A program made the translations under genes and the position numbers. Below are positions 1 through 7,697 of a DNA stretch of 64,000 nucleotides, piece by piece. The stretch covers positions 29,014 to 93,013 of the forward strand of contig DFMO01000012.1 in the NCBI GenBank assembly GCA_002375695.1, given 5' to 3'. The stretch comes from Flavobacteriaceae bacterium UBA3591. GTDB lineage: Bacteria > Bacteroidota > Bacteroidia > Flavobacteriales > Flavobacteriaceae. The stretch's first letter is position 1, and every line of letters starts with the position of its first letter. Under the pieces are notes generated by a model. That model was not told the origin of the DNA. It did not search any database and was given only the letters and a program-made list of their open reading frames with translations.

Positions 1-717
1 CAGCCCCATACCTATTATCCAAAAAGGGAAGAGTTTACCTATGATAAAATGGCTTTTTCGTATGGGCGTAACATTTATCTGTTCTAGCGTACCAATTTCT
101 TTTTCCCTAACAATATTCATTCCTGATAAAAACAGGGTAATCATTGTTACAAGCAAAACCAAAATACCAGGCACCATAAATGTTTTATAGTTCAAGGTCT
201 GGTTATACCAAAACAAGGGAATGCTTTCTATACTATTCGGTTTTTGAACGGTATCTGAAATCTGTATCAAATCCGCTACAATATTTTTGTTGTAGTTCTG
301 TATAATTTGGGTTATATAAACATTGATAACTCCCGCTGCCGAACCATCAATGGCATCAATAAATACGCCTATGCCTTTTGTTTTGTCTTTTTGTAAATCC
401 CGTTCAAAATGGGTAGGTATATTTAAATACGCATCAATCGTGCCTTCCTGCATTGCTTGGGAAGCCTCCTTTTCAGAAGGAAACTTTTCTGAAACATTGA
501 AATAAGTCGAAGCTTCAAATTGTTCTATCAACTCTCTGGACGTGCTACTGTTATCGGCATCAACATATCCAAATTGTATATTTTTTATTTCGTAGGTAGC
601 CGCATTGGATAAAATGACCAATTGTAGCAGAGGTAAAATAAATATGATGGGTAGCATTCCTTTATTTCTAAAGATTTGCTTAAACTCCTTTTTTATAATG
701 TATAGTATTATTTTCAT
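1..717 (-). CDS. ABC-2 type permease (partial, C-terminus outside window)
   Basis: The reading frame starts at the ATG at 717 and runs off the left edge after 239 codons, so only the N-terminal part is visible. The first ~35 residues hold a basic start followed by one membrane helix. A long extracytoplasmic domain follows, then a second hydrophobic segment near residue 185. After it comes the REKEIGTLEQ motif typical of ABC-2 permeases of the YhhJ/YbhR type. The gene is the last visible member of the minus-strand export operon and starts one base after the stop of the preceding permease. It is paralogous to that permease, and together they would form the membrane part of the exporter. Confidence 0.9.
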   Translation of the reverse strand, partial: MKIILYIIKKEFKQIFRNKGMLPIIFILPLLQLVILSNAATYEIKNIQFGYVDADNSSTSRELIEQFEASTYFNVSEKFPSEKEASQAMQEGTIDAYLNIPTHFERDLQKDKTKGIGVFIDAIDGSAAGVINVYITQIIQNYNKNIVADLIQISDTVQKPNSIESIPLFWYNQTLNYKTFMVPGILVLLVTMITLFLSGMNIVREKEIGTLEQINVTPIRKSHFIIGKLFPFWIIGMGL

Positions 718-718
718 C

Positions 719-1825
719 TTACTCCAGTCTAATTTTATATTTCTTCACACTTACACCAATGAACAATAATGTCATTAAAAGAAGAATCAAGGTTTCCTTT
801 AAAACAAAACCAATTCCAATACCTTTTAACATTATGCCTTTTACAATGATTATAAACCATTTTGCGGGTATGATGTTGCTAATAACCTGAAGCGGTAATG
901 GCATACTGCTAATAGGGAAAATAAACCCGGATAGTAATATGGTAGGTAACATTAAGCCCATAAGGGAAATCATCATAGCTGTTTGCTGTGTTGCCGATAT
1001 GGTAGAAATTAAAATACCCAAAGCAAGTGATGTGATGATAAACAAGACACTTTCAATCCCTAATAAGAATAAGCTGCCATTAACAGGCACATTAAACACG
1101 AAAATGCTCAACAAGACGATGACTACGGCATTGATAACAGATAGGAAAATGTATGGAAACACTTTACCTATAATTACCTGAAATGGTTTTAACGGGGAAA
1201 CCAATAAAATTTCCATTGTACCTTGTTCTTTTTCACGGGTGATGGAAATAGAAGTCATCATTGCTGAAACCAACATCAGAATAACAGTCATAACCCCTGG
1301 AACAAACATATAAACACTTTTCAATTCGGCATTATAAACCATCCTGCTTTGCGGTATAATCTGATAATCAATGGAAATATTTTCGTTTAATTCTTGCTGA
1401 TACTTTTTAAGTATTGACGAAATGTAATTACTTATGGTACTGGCCATATTTGGATCCGTGGCATCTGTAAGTACTTGTACGTTGGCCTGTTTTTCTTTAA
1501 TGAGGTTATTTCCAAAGTTATTTTCAAATTGAAGTACCGCTTTTACTTTGCCTTTTTTGAATATGGATTCTATGGATGACTCTTGTTGAATAATATCAAC
1601 AATGCTAAAGTGTTTTGAAGCGGCTATTTTATTGATGACTTCTTTAGATGCTACATCATTGGCCTGGTCTAAAATGGCAATATCTACATTATTGATTTCA
1701 TTGGTAATGGCGAAACCAAACAATAATATTTGGGCTATGGGCATCCCGAATAATATAAATAGGGAACGTTTATCACGGAATATGTGATAAAACTCTTTTC
1801 TTACAAAACCTACAAATCGTTTCAT
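719..1825 (-). CDS. ABC-2 type permease of multidrug/solute exporter
   Basis: The 368-residue protein has an N-terminal membrane helix (about residues 20-40), a soluble extracytoplasmic region to about residue 165, and five further hydrophobic segments to the C-terminus. The REKEQGTMEI motif at about residues 197-206 marks it as an ABC-2 permease of the YhhJ/YbhS group. Its ATG overlaps the stop of the upstream ATPase by 4 nt, so translation is probably coupled. In this family two permeases and two ATPase domains pair with an HlyD-type adaptor and TolC-like channel, all encoded here, to export toxic compounds. The substrate cannot be read from the sequence. Confidence 0.92.
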   Translation of the reverse strand: MKRFVGFVRKEFYHIFRDKRSLFILFGMPIAQILLFGFAITNEINNVDIAILDQANDVASKEVINKIAASKHFSIVDIIQQESSIESIFKKGKVKAVLQFENNFGNNLIKEKQANVQVLTDATDPNMASTISNYISSILKKYQQELNENISIDYQIIPQSRMVYNAELKSVYMFVPGVMTVILMLVSAMMTSISITREKEQGTMEILLVSPLKPFQVIIGKVFPYIFLSVINAVVIVLLSIFVFNVPVNGSLFLLGIESVLFIITSLALGILISTISATQQTAMMISLMGLMLPTILLSGFIFPISSMPLPLQVISNIIPAKWFIIIVKGIMLKGIGIGFVLKETLILLLMTLLFIGVSVKKYKIRLE

Positions 1826-2553
1826 CCTCTGGCCAGTTTTAAAAACACATCGTTCATTGTGTCTGTTTTATAATGCTCTTTTAGCTTTTTTGGGGTGTCA
1901 AGGGCTTCAATTTTACCATCAACCATAATAGAAACCCTATCACAATATTCTGCTTCGTCCATATAATGGGTAGTTACAAAAATGGTGGTGCCATTATGGG
2001 CTGCTTTATAGATCATTTCCCAAAATTGGCGTCTGGTAATGGGGTCTACACCACCGGTGGGCTCATCTAAAAAAACGATTTTGGGCTCGTGCAATAGAGA
2101 AACTGAAAACGCCAACTTTTGTTTCCAGCCCAAGGGTAATGAAGCCACAAGACTGTTCGTAACTTCTTGAAGCCCCAATTCTTCAACCAGTTCACGTCGT
2201 TTATGTTCTATTTGTTTTTTGGACAATCCGTAAATACCACCAAAAAATGTGATGTTCTCTTTTACTGTCAAATCATCATACAAGGCAAATTTTTGACTCA
2301 TATACCCAATATTTTTTTTGATGGACTCAGTTTCCTTATAAACATCAAAACCGGCAACCGTCGCCTTCCCCGAAGTAGGGGAAGAAATCCCGATGAGCAT
2401 TTTCATCGCTGTTGTTTTACCAGCACCATTTGCTCCCAAAAAGCCAAATATTTCCCCTGCCTTTACCTGAAAACTTATTTGGTTTACCGCTGCAAAGTCT
2501 CCAAATAACTTGGATAGATTTTCTACTTGTATAACGTTATTATCTTTCATCAT
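1822..2553 (-). CDS. ABC transporter ATP-binding protein (second ATPase)
   Basis: This is a 243-residue nucleotide-binding domain with Walker A GANGAGKTT (residues 40-48), Walker B IVFLDEP and an intact switch histidine in VTTHYMDEA. The signature is LPLGWKQKL instead of LSGG. The upstream ATPase shows the opposite pattern, with a canonical LSGG but no switch histidine, so the two probably form an asymmetric heterodimer. The gene overlaps both neighbours by 4 nt. It energises the adjacent ABC-2 permeases and resembles the C-terminal ATPase half of YbhF. Confidence 0.93.
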   Translation of the reverse strand: MMKDNNVIQVENLSKLFGDFAAVNQISFQVKAGEIFGFLGANGAGKTTAMKMLIGISSPTSGKATVAGFDVYKETESIKKNIGYMSQKFALYDDLTVKENITFFGGIYGLSKKQIEHKRRELVEELGLQEVTNSLVASLPLGWKQKLAFSVSLLHEPKIVFLDEPTGGVDPITRRQFWEMIYKAAHNGTTIFVTTHYMDEAEYCDRVSIMVDGKIEALDTPKKLKEHYKTDTMNDVFLKLARG

Positions 2554-3452
2554 TTGGCTAATTCCATAAAAGTGTCCTCTATGGTAGGTTGGGTTTTTTC
2601 AATTTTAATATCTGTAAGGCCTTGAGATTCCAGATAGGTTTTCAAACTTGCCTTATCTATAGGGTCACGCTTATCGGTATAGTGCACAAACTCCCCAAAA
2701 GGAAAAATGCTGTACGTATGCTCATAATTTGTTAAACTCTCAATAAGGCTGTACATATTGTTGGTACTGATGTTATACAACGGTTTTGGAAAGTGGCTAA
2801 CAATTGCGTTTGGCGTATCTATTTCAAGGATGTTACCATCTTGAATTAATGCGATGCGGTCACATAAGGCAGCTTCATCCATATACGGTGTTGATACTAA
2901 AATGGTTATTCCTTTTTTCTGTAACCGTTTGAGCATTTCCCAAAATTCCTTTCTCGATACGGGGTCCACCCCAGTTGTAGGCTCATCCAGAAAAAGGACT
3001 TTCGGCTTGTGTATCAACGCACAGCTTAAGGCAAGCTTTTGTTTCATACCACCTGATAGTTTGCCTGCTCTACGATTTTTAAAAGGTTCTATTTGTACAT
3101 AGATGTCTTTTACCAAATCATAGTTCTCTTCTATGCTCGTACCAAAAATTGTAGCGAAAAAATTCAAATTTTCCTCTACGGTCAAATCTTGATAAAGTGA
3201 AAAACGCCCAGGCATATACCCAACACTATTTCTAATGGATTTATAATCGTTAAGCACATCATAACCTGCTACCGTAGCTTGCCCATTATCTGCTATCAAC
3301 AGCGTGGTAAGTATGCGGAACAAGGTGGTTTTTCCTGCACCATCGGGACCTATAAGTCCAAAAAGCTCACCAGGTTTTACATCAAAAGAAATATCTGATA
3401 ATGCGGTTATTTCACCATAAGATTTTGATATGTTGGATATTGTGATGCCCAT
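2550..3452 (-). CDS. ABC transporter ATP-binding protein (first ATPase)
   Basis: The 300-residue protein has Walker A GPDGAGKTT (residues 35-43), a canonical LSGGMKQKL signature and Walker B VLFLDEPT. The switch region reads STPYMDEA, with proline where histidine is usual. About 80 extra C-terminal residues follow the ATPase core. The ATG overlaps nothing upstream (2-nt gap to the lipoprotein gene) and its end overlaps the next ATPase by 4 nt. It corresponds to the N-terminal ATPase half of YbhF-like fusions. The residues missing here are present in the partner and vice versa, so one composite ATP site should be competent and the other degenerate. Confidence 0.93.
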   Translation of the reverse strand: MGITISNISKSYGEITALSDISFDVKPGELFGLIGPDGAGKTTLFRILTTLLIADNGQATVAGYDVLNDYKSIRNSVGYMPGRFSLYQDLTVEENLNFFATIFGTSIEENYDLVKDIYVQIEPFKNRRAGKLSGGMKQKLALSCALIHKPKVLFLDEPTTGVDPVSRKEFWEMLKRLQKKGITILVSTPYMDEAALCDRIALIQDGNILEIDTPNAIVSHFPKPLYNISTNNMYSLIESLTNYEHTYSIFPFGEFVHYTDKRDPIDKASLKTYLESQGLTDIKIEKTQPTIEDTFMELAK

Positions 3453-3454
3453 AA

Positions 3455-3934
3455 TTATTCAAAATAATCGTCATAAGCATTTACGTTTTGCTCAATGCTC
3501 TTATAAATATGTTGTGCTTCAGCCAAGGTGTTAGCTTCTTTTAAAGCATCAATTTTTTCTATTAACGGAAGCAGCCATACGTGTAAATTATCGTGTGAAG
3601 GCCCTTTCATAGTACACTCTTTAATGACATAGTTTTTTTCTTTGTTAAGTGCATCGGCGATGGTGTGATAATCATTCAAATCTTTTGGGTTACTTATTGT
3701 TAATACGGATTGCATTCTAACTACACCTTCATTTGTTTCAGGATTCGCAATCCATTTAGCTCCATCATTTGTTTTTATTTCTTGCATCCAGTCATTCCCA
3801 ACTGCATTGCTTTCAGTATGCTGTTCCGTATGTTCTGTTTCATTTTTCTTTGTTGCATTACTTTCTTTGGGTTGGTCTTTACAACCTGTAAAAAGTAGTG
3901 ATACTGCAATGAGTGTGATTATTATTTTATTCAT
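3455..3934 (-). CDS. small predicted lipoprotein of the efflux operon, function unknown
   Basis: The start was set at the ATG at 3934 because it gives a clean lipoprotein signal (MNKIIITLIAVSLLFTGC). The longer frame up to 3979 would overlap the upstream adaptor gene and add a non-signal extension. The 159-residue product has a charged low-complexity linker after the cysteine. A helical domain follows with a CTMKGPSHDNLH segment and the partly repeated motif LPLIEKIDALKEA. I do not recognise the family. It lies between the adaptor and ATPase genes, so it may be a periplasmic accessory or substrate-binding factor of this exporter. That is inference from position only. Confidence 0.8.
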   Translation of the reverse strand: MNKIIITLIAVSLLFTGCKDQPKESNATKKNETEHTEQHTESNAVGNDWMQEIKTNDGAKWIANPETNEGVVRMQSVLTISNPKDLNDYHTIADALNKEKNYVIKECTMKGPSHDNLHVWLLPLIEKIDALKEANTLAEAQHIYKSIEQNVNAYDDYFE

Positions 3935-3951
3935 AATTTCAAGTTTAATAT

Positions 3952-4854
3952 TTATTGATTTGATTCTGTGTTTAACCATATTTCAGCCGGCATTCCAATT
4001 TTTAAACTGCCATCGTTTTTTACCTGCACTTTCACCGCATAGACCAGGGCAACTCGTTCTTCTTTGGTTTGAATGATTTTAGGGGTAAACTCCGCTTCCG
4101 AAGCTATCCAGCTAATTTTGCCGTCATACGTTTTCATTCCATCTTGGTCATCGATTTTGACGGTTACGGCTTCACCTATCTTTACATTGGCCAATTGGGT
4201 TTCACTGACATAAACCCTTAGTTCCATAGTCGATAAATCAGCAATTTTATATAGTGGTTTTCCAAAGGATACAATTTCACCGGGTTCAACGTATTTTGAC
4301 AATACAGTGCCATTTATTGGATTTTGTATTCTACTCTTTGTTATTTGGTCATTGAGTTGTTGAAGTTGTACATCTATGCTTTTAAGTTCGTTTACCACTG
4401 GTGCATTTTGAATTTCAACACTGCGAATACTGTTTTTTAAAACTGCTATTTCACCATCAATATCATCCAACTGCTTTTGGGTTCCAGCATTGTCTTTAAT
4501 TAAATTTTCAATTCTAGTTTTATTGGTATTGGCGGTTTTTAATTTAGCTTGTAATACATTTATCTGCGACAAAACACCTTTGGATTTTGCTTTAATCACA
4601 TCTTTTTGTACAAAAAGTTGCTCTTTCTTTAAGTGCAGGGGAATCGTATCTATATGACCAATAAGTTCATTGTATTCTACAATAGTGCCTTCATCAATAG
4701 TAAAGGTCATTAGTTTTCCAGTGTTTTCAGCAGATACGGTTATTTCGGTAGCTTCAAAATTTCCGTAACCATCTGCTTTGTCTCCGTTATTATTACAGGC
4801 TGTTAATACAGTTATAGCAGTTAGTGCAATTAGTATTGTCTTTATGTTTTTCAT
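3952..4854 (-). CDS. HlyD-family periplasmic adaptor (membrane fusion protein)
   Basis: The 300-residue protein begins with a lipoprotein signal (lipobox LTAC, cysteine at residue 20). It continues with a biotinyl-lipoyl-like half (about 38-70), a long coiled-coil hairpin (about 75-180) rich in K, Q, L and D, and the second lipoyl half with GTVLSKYVEPGEIV. A beta-barrel domain ends the protein. This is the YbhG/YhiI type of adaptor that joins ABC-2 exporters to TolC-like channels. It lies 7 nt downstream of the channel gene and 17 nt upstream of the small lipoprotein gene, in one operon. Confidence 0.92.
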   Translation of the reverse strand: MKNIKTILIALTAITVLTACNNNGDKADGYGNFEATEITVSAENTGKLMTFTIDEGTIVEYNELIGHIDTIPLHLKKEQLFVQKDVIKAKSKGVLSQINVLQAKLKTANTNKTRIENLIKDNAGTQKQLDDIDGEIAVLKNSIRSVEIQNAPVVNELKSIDVQLQQLNDQITKSRIQNPINGTVLSKYVEPGEIVSFGKPLYKIADLSTMELRVYVSETQLANVKIGEAVTVKIDDQDGMKTYDGKISWIASEAEFTPKIIQTKEERVALVYAVKVQVKNDGSLKIGMPAEIWLNTESNQ

Positions 4855-4861
4855 CGTTTTT

Positions 4862-6121
4862 CTATTTAGTATCTCCCTTAAGGGTATTGTAATTGGCTTT
4901 GGCTAATTCCAATTGGGTTTTATGTTGATTGAACAAATTTTCTGTTTCGTGAAGTTTGGTAAGCTCTGTAATGTATTCAGAGGTCGTGATAACCCCATTC
5001 CTCAATTGAGATTCGGAAGTATTAACTACTTCTTGTTGTAAAGAAATTAATTGCTGGTCAATAGTAATAGTGCTTTCAAGGGTTTCAATTTCTTTTTGTT
5101 GTTCATTTAAAGCGGTGTTGGTGTTCAGTCTAAAAACTTCTTCTTGATTGCTAATCAATTCTTTTGAATAATCTAATGCTTGCCTCTCTTTCTTATTTCC
5201 ATTCCAGTCAAACACGTTCCAGTTTAGCTTTAAACCAACGATGTAGTAAGATGTAAAGTCATTTTCCAACATATTCAATCCCGGATTACCATAACCGCCA
5301 GTTGCAAAACCTTTAAGTTCGGGAACCAATGATTTGGATAGTATATTTTGTTGTTGTCCTATCTCTTGTTTCCGCAAGTTGAACAAGCCTAATTCCGGTC
5401 TATTCAAATCTGAACTTGCATTCATTGAGAGCAAAGGCTTTTGAAATTCTGTTTCAATAGGAATAGAAACTCCTATCAATGAAGATAAAGATGCAATCAA
5501 CTTTAACTTATTGTTGGTCGCTTCTTTAGTTTGCTGTAAAATTTTCAACAATTCAGCTTCAATGACTTTATCTGAAGTAGGCAACAACACACCGTTTTCT
5601 ATTCCAGATTTCACTTCCTTTAATTTACTATTCAATTGTTGCTCTCTTACGTTCAGCAATTTAGTTTGGTCATCAATCAGAAGAATTGAAAAATAGAGTT
5701 GATTAACTCGTTGTTTTAATTGATACAGATTGACTTCGACCTCTAGTTGCTTTCTGTCAGTAACGGTATTTTGTAAACCTTGTGATGCTTTAATTTTTCC
5801 ACCATTGAAAATCAGCTGATTAGCTGTAAGTGTGGCACGATATTGGTCGTTATTCAAAGACTCTATGTCTATATTTGGTACTGGAATCTCGGTAACATCA
5901 CTCTGATAGGTCGCCTGGGCATTAAGATAAAGCTGCGGTAATGTCTTTGCTTTTATAGCCGAAAGCTCAACCTCCTTTTGTTGCTCTAAAATGACACGCT
6001 GTTTAGCAAGAGGATAATTTGTTTTCAAACCTTCATAACATTCGTTTAAACTAATTGTGTTTTGGCTATAACCAAAAATCGGTGTTAAAAAGAATAATCC
6101 AAATAGATATATAGCTTTCAT
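4862..6121 (-). CDS. TolC-family outer membrane efflux protein
   Basis: The 419-residue protein has a Sec signal peptide (about 1-19, ending GYSQ), the helical repeats of outer membrane efflux proteins in two halves, and high glutamine, leucine and lysine content in the predicted periplasmic helices. ETEF- and NWNVFDWNG-like strands fit the beta-barrel segments. It would form the outer membrane duct for the exporter encoded downstream. It starts 4 nt after the TetR gene ends, so regulator and pump are co-transcribed. Confidence 0.92.
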   Translation of the reverse strand: MKAIYLFGLFFLTPIFGYSQNTISLNECYEGLKTNYPLAKQRVILEQQKEVELSAIKAKTLPQLYLNAQATYQSDVTEIPVPNIDIESLNNDQYRATLTANQLIFNGGKIKASQGLQNTVTDRKQLEVEVNLYQLKQRVNQLYFSILLIDDQTKLLNVREQQLNSKLKEVKSGIENGVLLPTSDKVIEAELLKILQQTKEATNNKLKLIASLSSLIGVSIPIETEFQKPLLSMNASSDLNRPELGLFNLRKQEIGQQQNILSKSLVPELKGFATGGYGNPGLNMLENDFTSYYIVGLKLNWNVFDWNGNKKERQALDYSKELISNQEEVFRLNTNTALNEQQKEIETLESTITIDQQLISLQQEVVNTSESQLRNGVITTSEYITELTKLHETENLFNQHKTQLELAKANYNTLKGDTK

Positions 6122-6125
6122 AGGT

Positions 6126-6737
6126 TTATTTTTTTATGGCATTAATAATGAAATCGGACACTTCTTTTTTTCGAGCTTCTAATAAGGTTTTGTAAGTTCT
6201 GTCATCAACATTTGCAAACGCTTTAATTAAAGGCGAAGCAACAAAGGGGAATATATTTAAGGACAGTATATTGATAAATAGTTGCTCTGCACTTATGGAA
6301 ACTATTGTGCCGTTTTTAACTTCTTTTTGGACTTGCAGTTTAAATTTGTCAATACTTGGAAAGGCGACATTATTCTTAATCTTTTCAATGAATTTTGGAT
6401 TTCTGTTAAGCTCTTGAATAATGAAGTTCGGCAAATAAGGATGCTTTATAATAAAGCTAATGTAGTTGTGGGTAAAATTTTTGATTTTATCTTCTAATGA
6501 TGAGTCATCATTAAGAATGGCATTAAGCTGCGGGGCTAATAAGGCAAACGCCTTTCTAAAGACCGCCTCAAACAAAAGCTGCTTACTTCTGTAATAATAA
6601 TGCAACATTGCCTTATTGATGCTTGCTTTATCTGCAATTTCCTGCATCCGTGCACCATCCATTCCTTTAGCTTGGAAAATTTTCTGGGCTGCTTCCAATA
6701 TTTGTTCTTCAGTTTTATTGTCTTTGTGTTTTGTCAT
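6126..6737 (-). CDS. TetR-family transcriptional repressor
   Basis: This 203-residue protein has an N-terminal helix-turn-helix (residues ~10-56, including MQEIADKASINKAMLHYYY) and an all-helical ligand-binding C-terminal domain, the usual TetR layout and size. It is the first gene of the minus-strand efflux operon. An inverted repeat directly upstream (6754-6769) next to a -7 element is a likely operator, so autoregulation with release by an exported compound is the probable logic. The ligand is unknown. Confidence 0.93.
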   Translation of the reverse strand: MTKHKDNKTEEQILEAAQKIFQAKGMDGARMQEIADKASINKAMLHYYYRSKQLLFEAVFRKAFALLAPQLNAILNDDSSLEDKIKNFTHNYISFIIKHPYLPNFIIQELNRNPKFIEKIKNNVAFPSIDKFKLQVQKEVKNGTIVSISAEQLFINILSLNIFPFVASPLIKAFANVDDRTYKTLLEARKKEVSDFIINAIKK

Positions 6738-6751
6738 TATATAACCATTTA

Positions 6752-6777
6752 GTTTAACCGTTTGGTTAACAAATGTA
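6752..6777 (-). promoter_or_regulatory. probable TetR operator and -7 element of the efflux operon
   Basis: TTAACC (6754-6759) and GGTTAA (6764-6769) form a perfect inverted repeat around a 4-nt spacer. On the minus strand TACATTTG (6777-6770) matches the Bacteroidota -7 box TAnnTTTG and abuts the repeat, 15-40 nt upstream of the regulator ATG. No clear -33 TTTG was found at the usual spacing. Repressor binding would block transcription start. Confidence 0.6.
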
Positions 6778-7101
6778 CAAAAAAAATTTAATATCAGATA
6801 CTTTGATCAATTACTTCAACCAAAAATTCACAATAAATACTTGTATAATCTTATTTATTAGTTGCAAATAGAATGGCAAAAGTCAAGGTCATACAATAAT
6901 GAAGGTTAATGCCGTAGTCTTTTGATGGAAGTATTTTACGAGTTTAAATTGTGGGTATATTGTATGATAATAAACCTCTCAATCGAAGAAAAAACTTTGA
7001 GATATTGTAAAAAATATTATTTCCAAATACAAAAAATATAGTTTGATACCAGATAAGACCATCTAATATCAAACTTAATTAAGGGAAGAAAAACACCTAA
7101 A
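6778..7101. other. gene-poor interval between efflux operon and tRNA-Leu
   Basis: No convincing gene is present. The longest open stretch is a short plus-strand frame of about 38 codons beginning near 6926, with no recognisable features. The interval is very AT-rich and ends in an inverted repeat and a tandem motif listed separately. It may be a scar of an integrated element next to tRNA-Leu. Confidence 0.5.
7041..7074. repeat. nested inverted repeat near tRNA-Leu
   Basis: GTTTGATA (7041-7048) is perfectly complementary to TATCAAAC (7067-7074). Inside it AGAT (7051-7054) pairs with ATCT (7061-7064). The resulting 34-nt cruciform-like site has no T-run, so it looks more like a protein-binding or recombination site than a terminator. 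Confidence 0.6.
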
Positions 7102-7124
7102 TGTTGTACCTATGTTGTACCCAA
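7102..7124. repeat. tandem GTTGTACC motif, copy 1 (tRNA-Leu side)
   Basis: Two GTTGTACC units are separated by TAT. A 23-nt block containing them is identical to 23901-23923. Both copies lie 47-68 nt beyond the 3' end of a minus-strand tRNA gene and just beyond its terminator, in the same orientation. This placement fits recombinase arm or attachment sites of integrative elements. Confidence 0.75.
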
Positions 7125-7160
7125 GGCTCAAAATCTTAAAAAAATCCCCTTGTTAAAAAT

Positions 7161-7190
7161 AAAAAAGCCGAAGATTTCTCTTCGGCTTTT
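7161..7190 (-). terminator. terminator of tRNA-Leu
   Basis: GCCGAAGA (7167-7174) pairs with TCTTCGGC (7179-7186) around a 4-nt loop. In minus-strand transcription it is followed by a run of six U, immediately after the tRNA 3' end. Confidence 0.85.
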
Positions 7191-7191
7191 G

Positions 7192-7273
7192 TGCGGGCGG
7201 GGAGACTCGAACTCCCACACCTCGCGGCACTAGATCCTAAGTCTAGCGTGTCTACCAATTCCACCACGCCCGC
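7192..7273 (-). tRNA. tRNA-Leu (anticodon TAG)
   Basis: Read on the minus strand, GCGGGCG at the 5' end pairs with CGCCCGC before discriminator A. The anticodon stem-loop CTAGACTTAGGATCTAG places TAG in the anticodon. A long variable arm and a standard T-loop (GTTCGAGTC) are present, as expected for leucine tRNA. The length is 82 nt without an encoded CCA. Confidence 0.96.
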
Positions 7274-7306
7274 ATTAATTTTTTTACAACACTTAGGACT
7301 TATTGT

Positions 7307-7347
7307 AAAAAAGCCCGCCTGTTTATCGCTAAACTTGCTTAGGCGGG
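7307..7347 (-). terminator. terminator of the 7443-8364 operon
   Basis: CCCGCCT (7314-7320) pairs with AGGCGGG (7341-7347), and GTTTA/TAAAC extends the stem around a TCGC loop. A run of A on the plus strand (7307-7312) gives the U-tract for minus-strand transcription. The hairpin also lies at the predicted start of the tRNA-Leu transcript. Confidence 0.75.
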
Positions 7348-7349
7348 TG

Positions 7350-7378
7350 CAAATATAAATAATACTTCTAAATGACAA
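7350..7378 (-). promoter_or_regulatory. promoter of tRNA-Leu
   Basis: On the minus strand TTG (7378-7376), an 18-nt spacer and TATATTTG (7357-7350) match the Bacteroidota consensus TTTG/TTG-N17-23-TAnnTTTG, about 75 nt upstream of the tRNA 5' end. Confidence 0.65.
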
Positions 7379-7442
7379 CCAATTAATTTTAATTTTTTTC
7401 CACTTTTTATTTTTGAAGTCACGTGTTCATATTTGGAAAAGT

Positions 7443-7697
7443 TTATCTTCCACCTTCATCTACAAATCCCACCCATTGCATTAACGCTAAACCTATAAAG
7501 TTTTCACTATTAAATTGTTTTAACAACCACATATTTTCACCTTTATAACCGGGCTCATGAAAAACAAATATGGGAGAGATATCAATTTTTTTAGCTGCAG
7601 CATAAGACCATAATAAAACCGCCATTTCTTCTCCAGCTTTAGCCTCATTATTTTCAACAGGCTTGGTTTTTATCAAGTTCTTTTTCCAATTGGGCAA
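7443..7697 (-). CDS. hypothetical protein (84 aa) downstream of the hydroxylase gene
   Basis: This is a short frame with a plausible soluble composition (WSYAAAKKIDISPIFVFHEPGYKGENMW). Its first 44 nt overlap the end of the upstream hydroxylase gene in another frame, so an internal start at the Met before AVLLWSYAAAKK (about 7622) is also possible. It is followed by a good terminator, which supports it as the last gene of the operon. I do not recognise the family, and function is unknown. Confidence 0.6.
   Translation of the reverse strand: MPNWKKNLIKTKPVENNEAKAGEEMAVLLWSYAAAKKIDISPIFVFHEPGYKGENMWLLKQFNSENFIGLALMQWVGFVDEGGR

Noticed and set aside
6926..7042. Possible 38-codon gene before tRNA-Leu
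   Set aside because: Composition and lack of promoter, family features or terminator make it no better than chance in AT-rich DNA.
7136..7378. Minus-strand open frame through tRNA-Leu
   Set aside because: It simply reads through the tRNA, its terminator and promoter.
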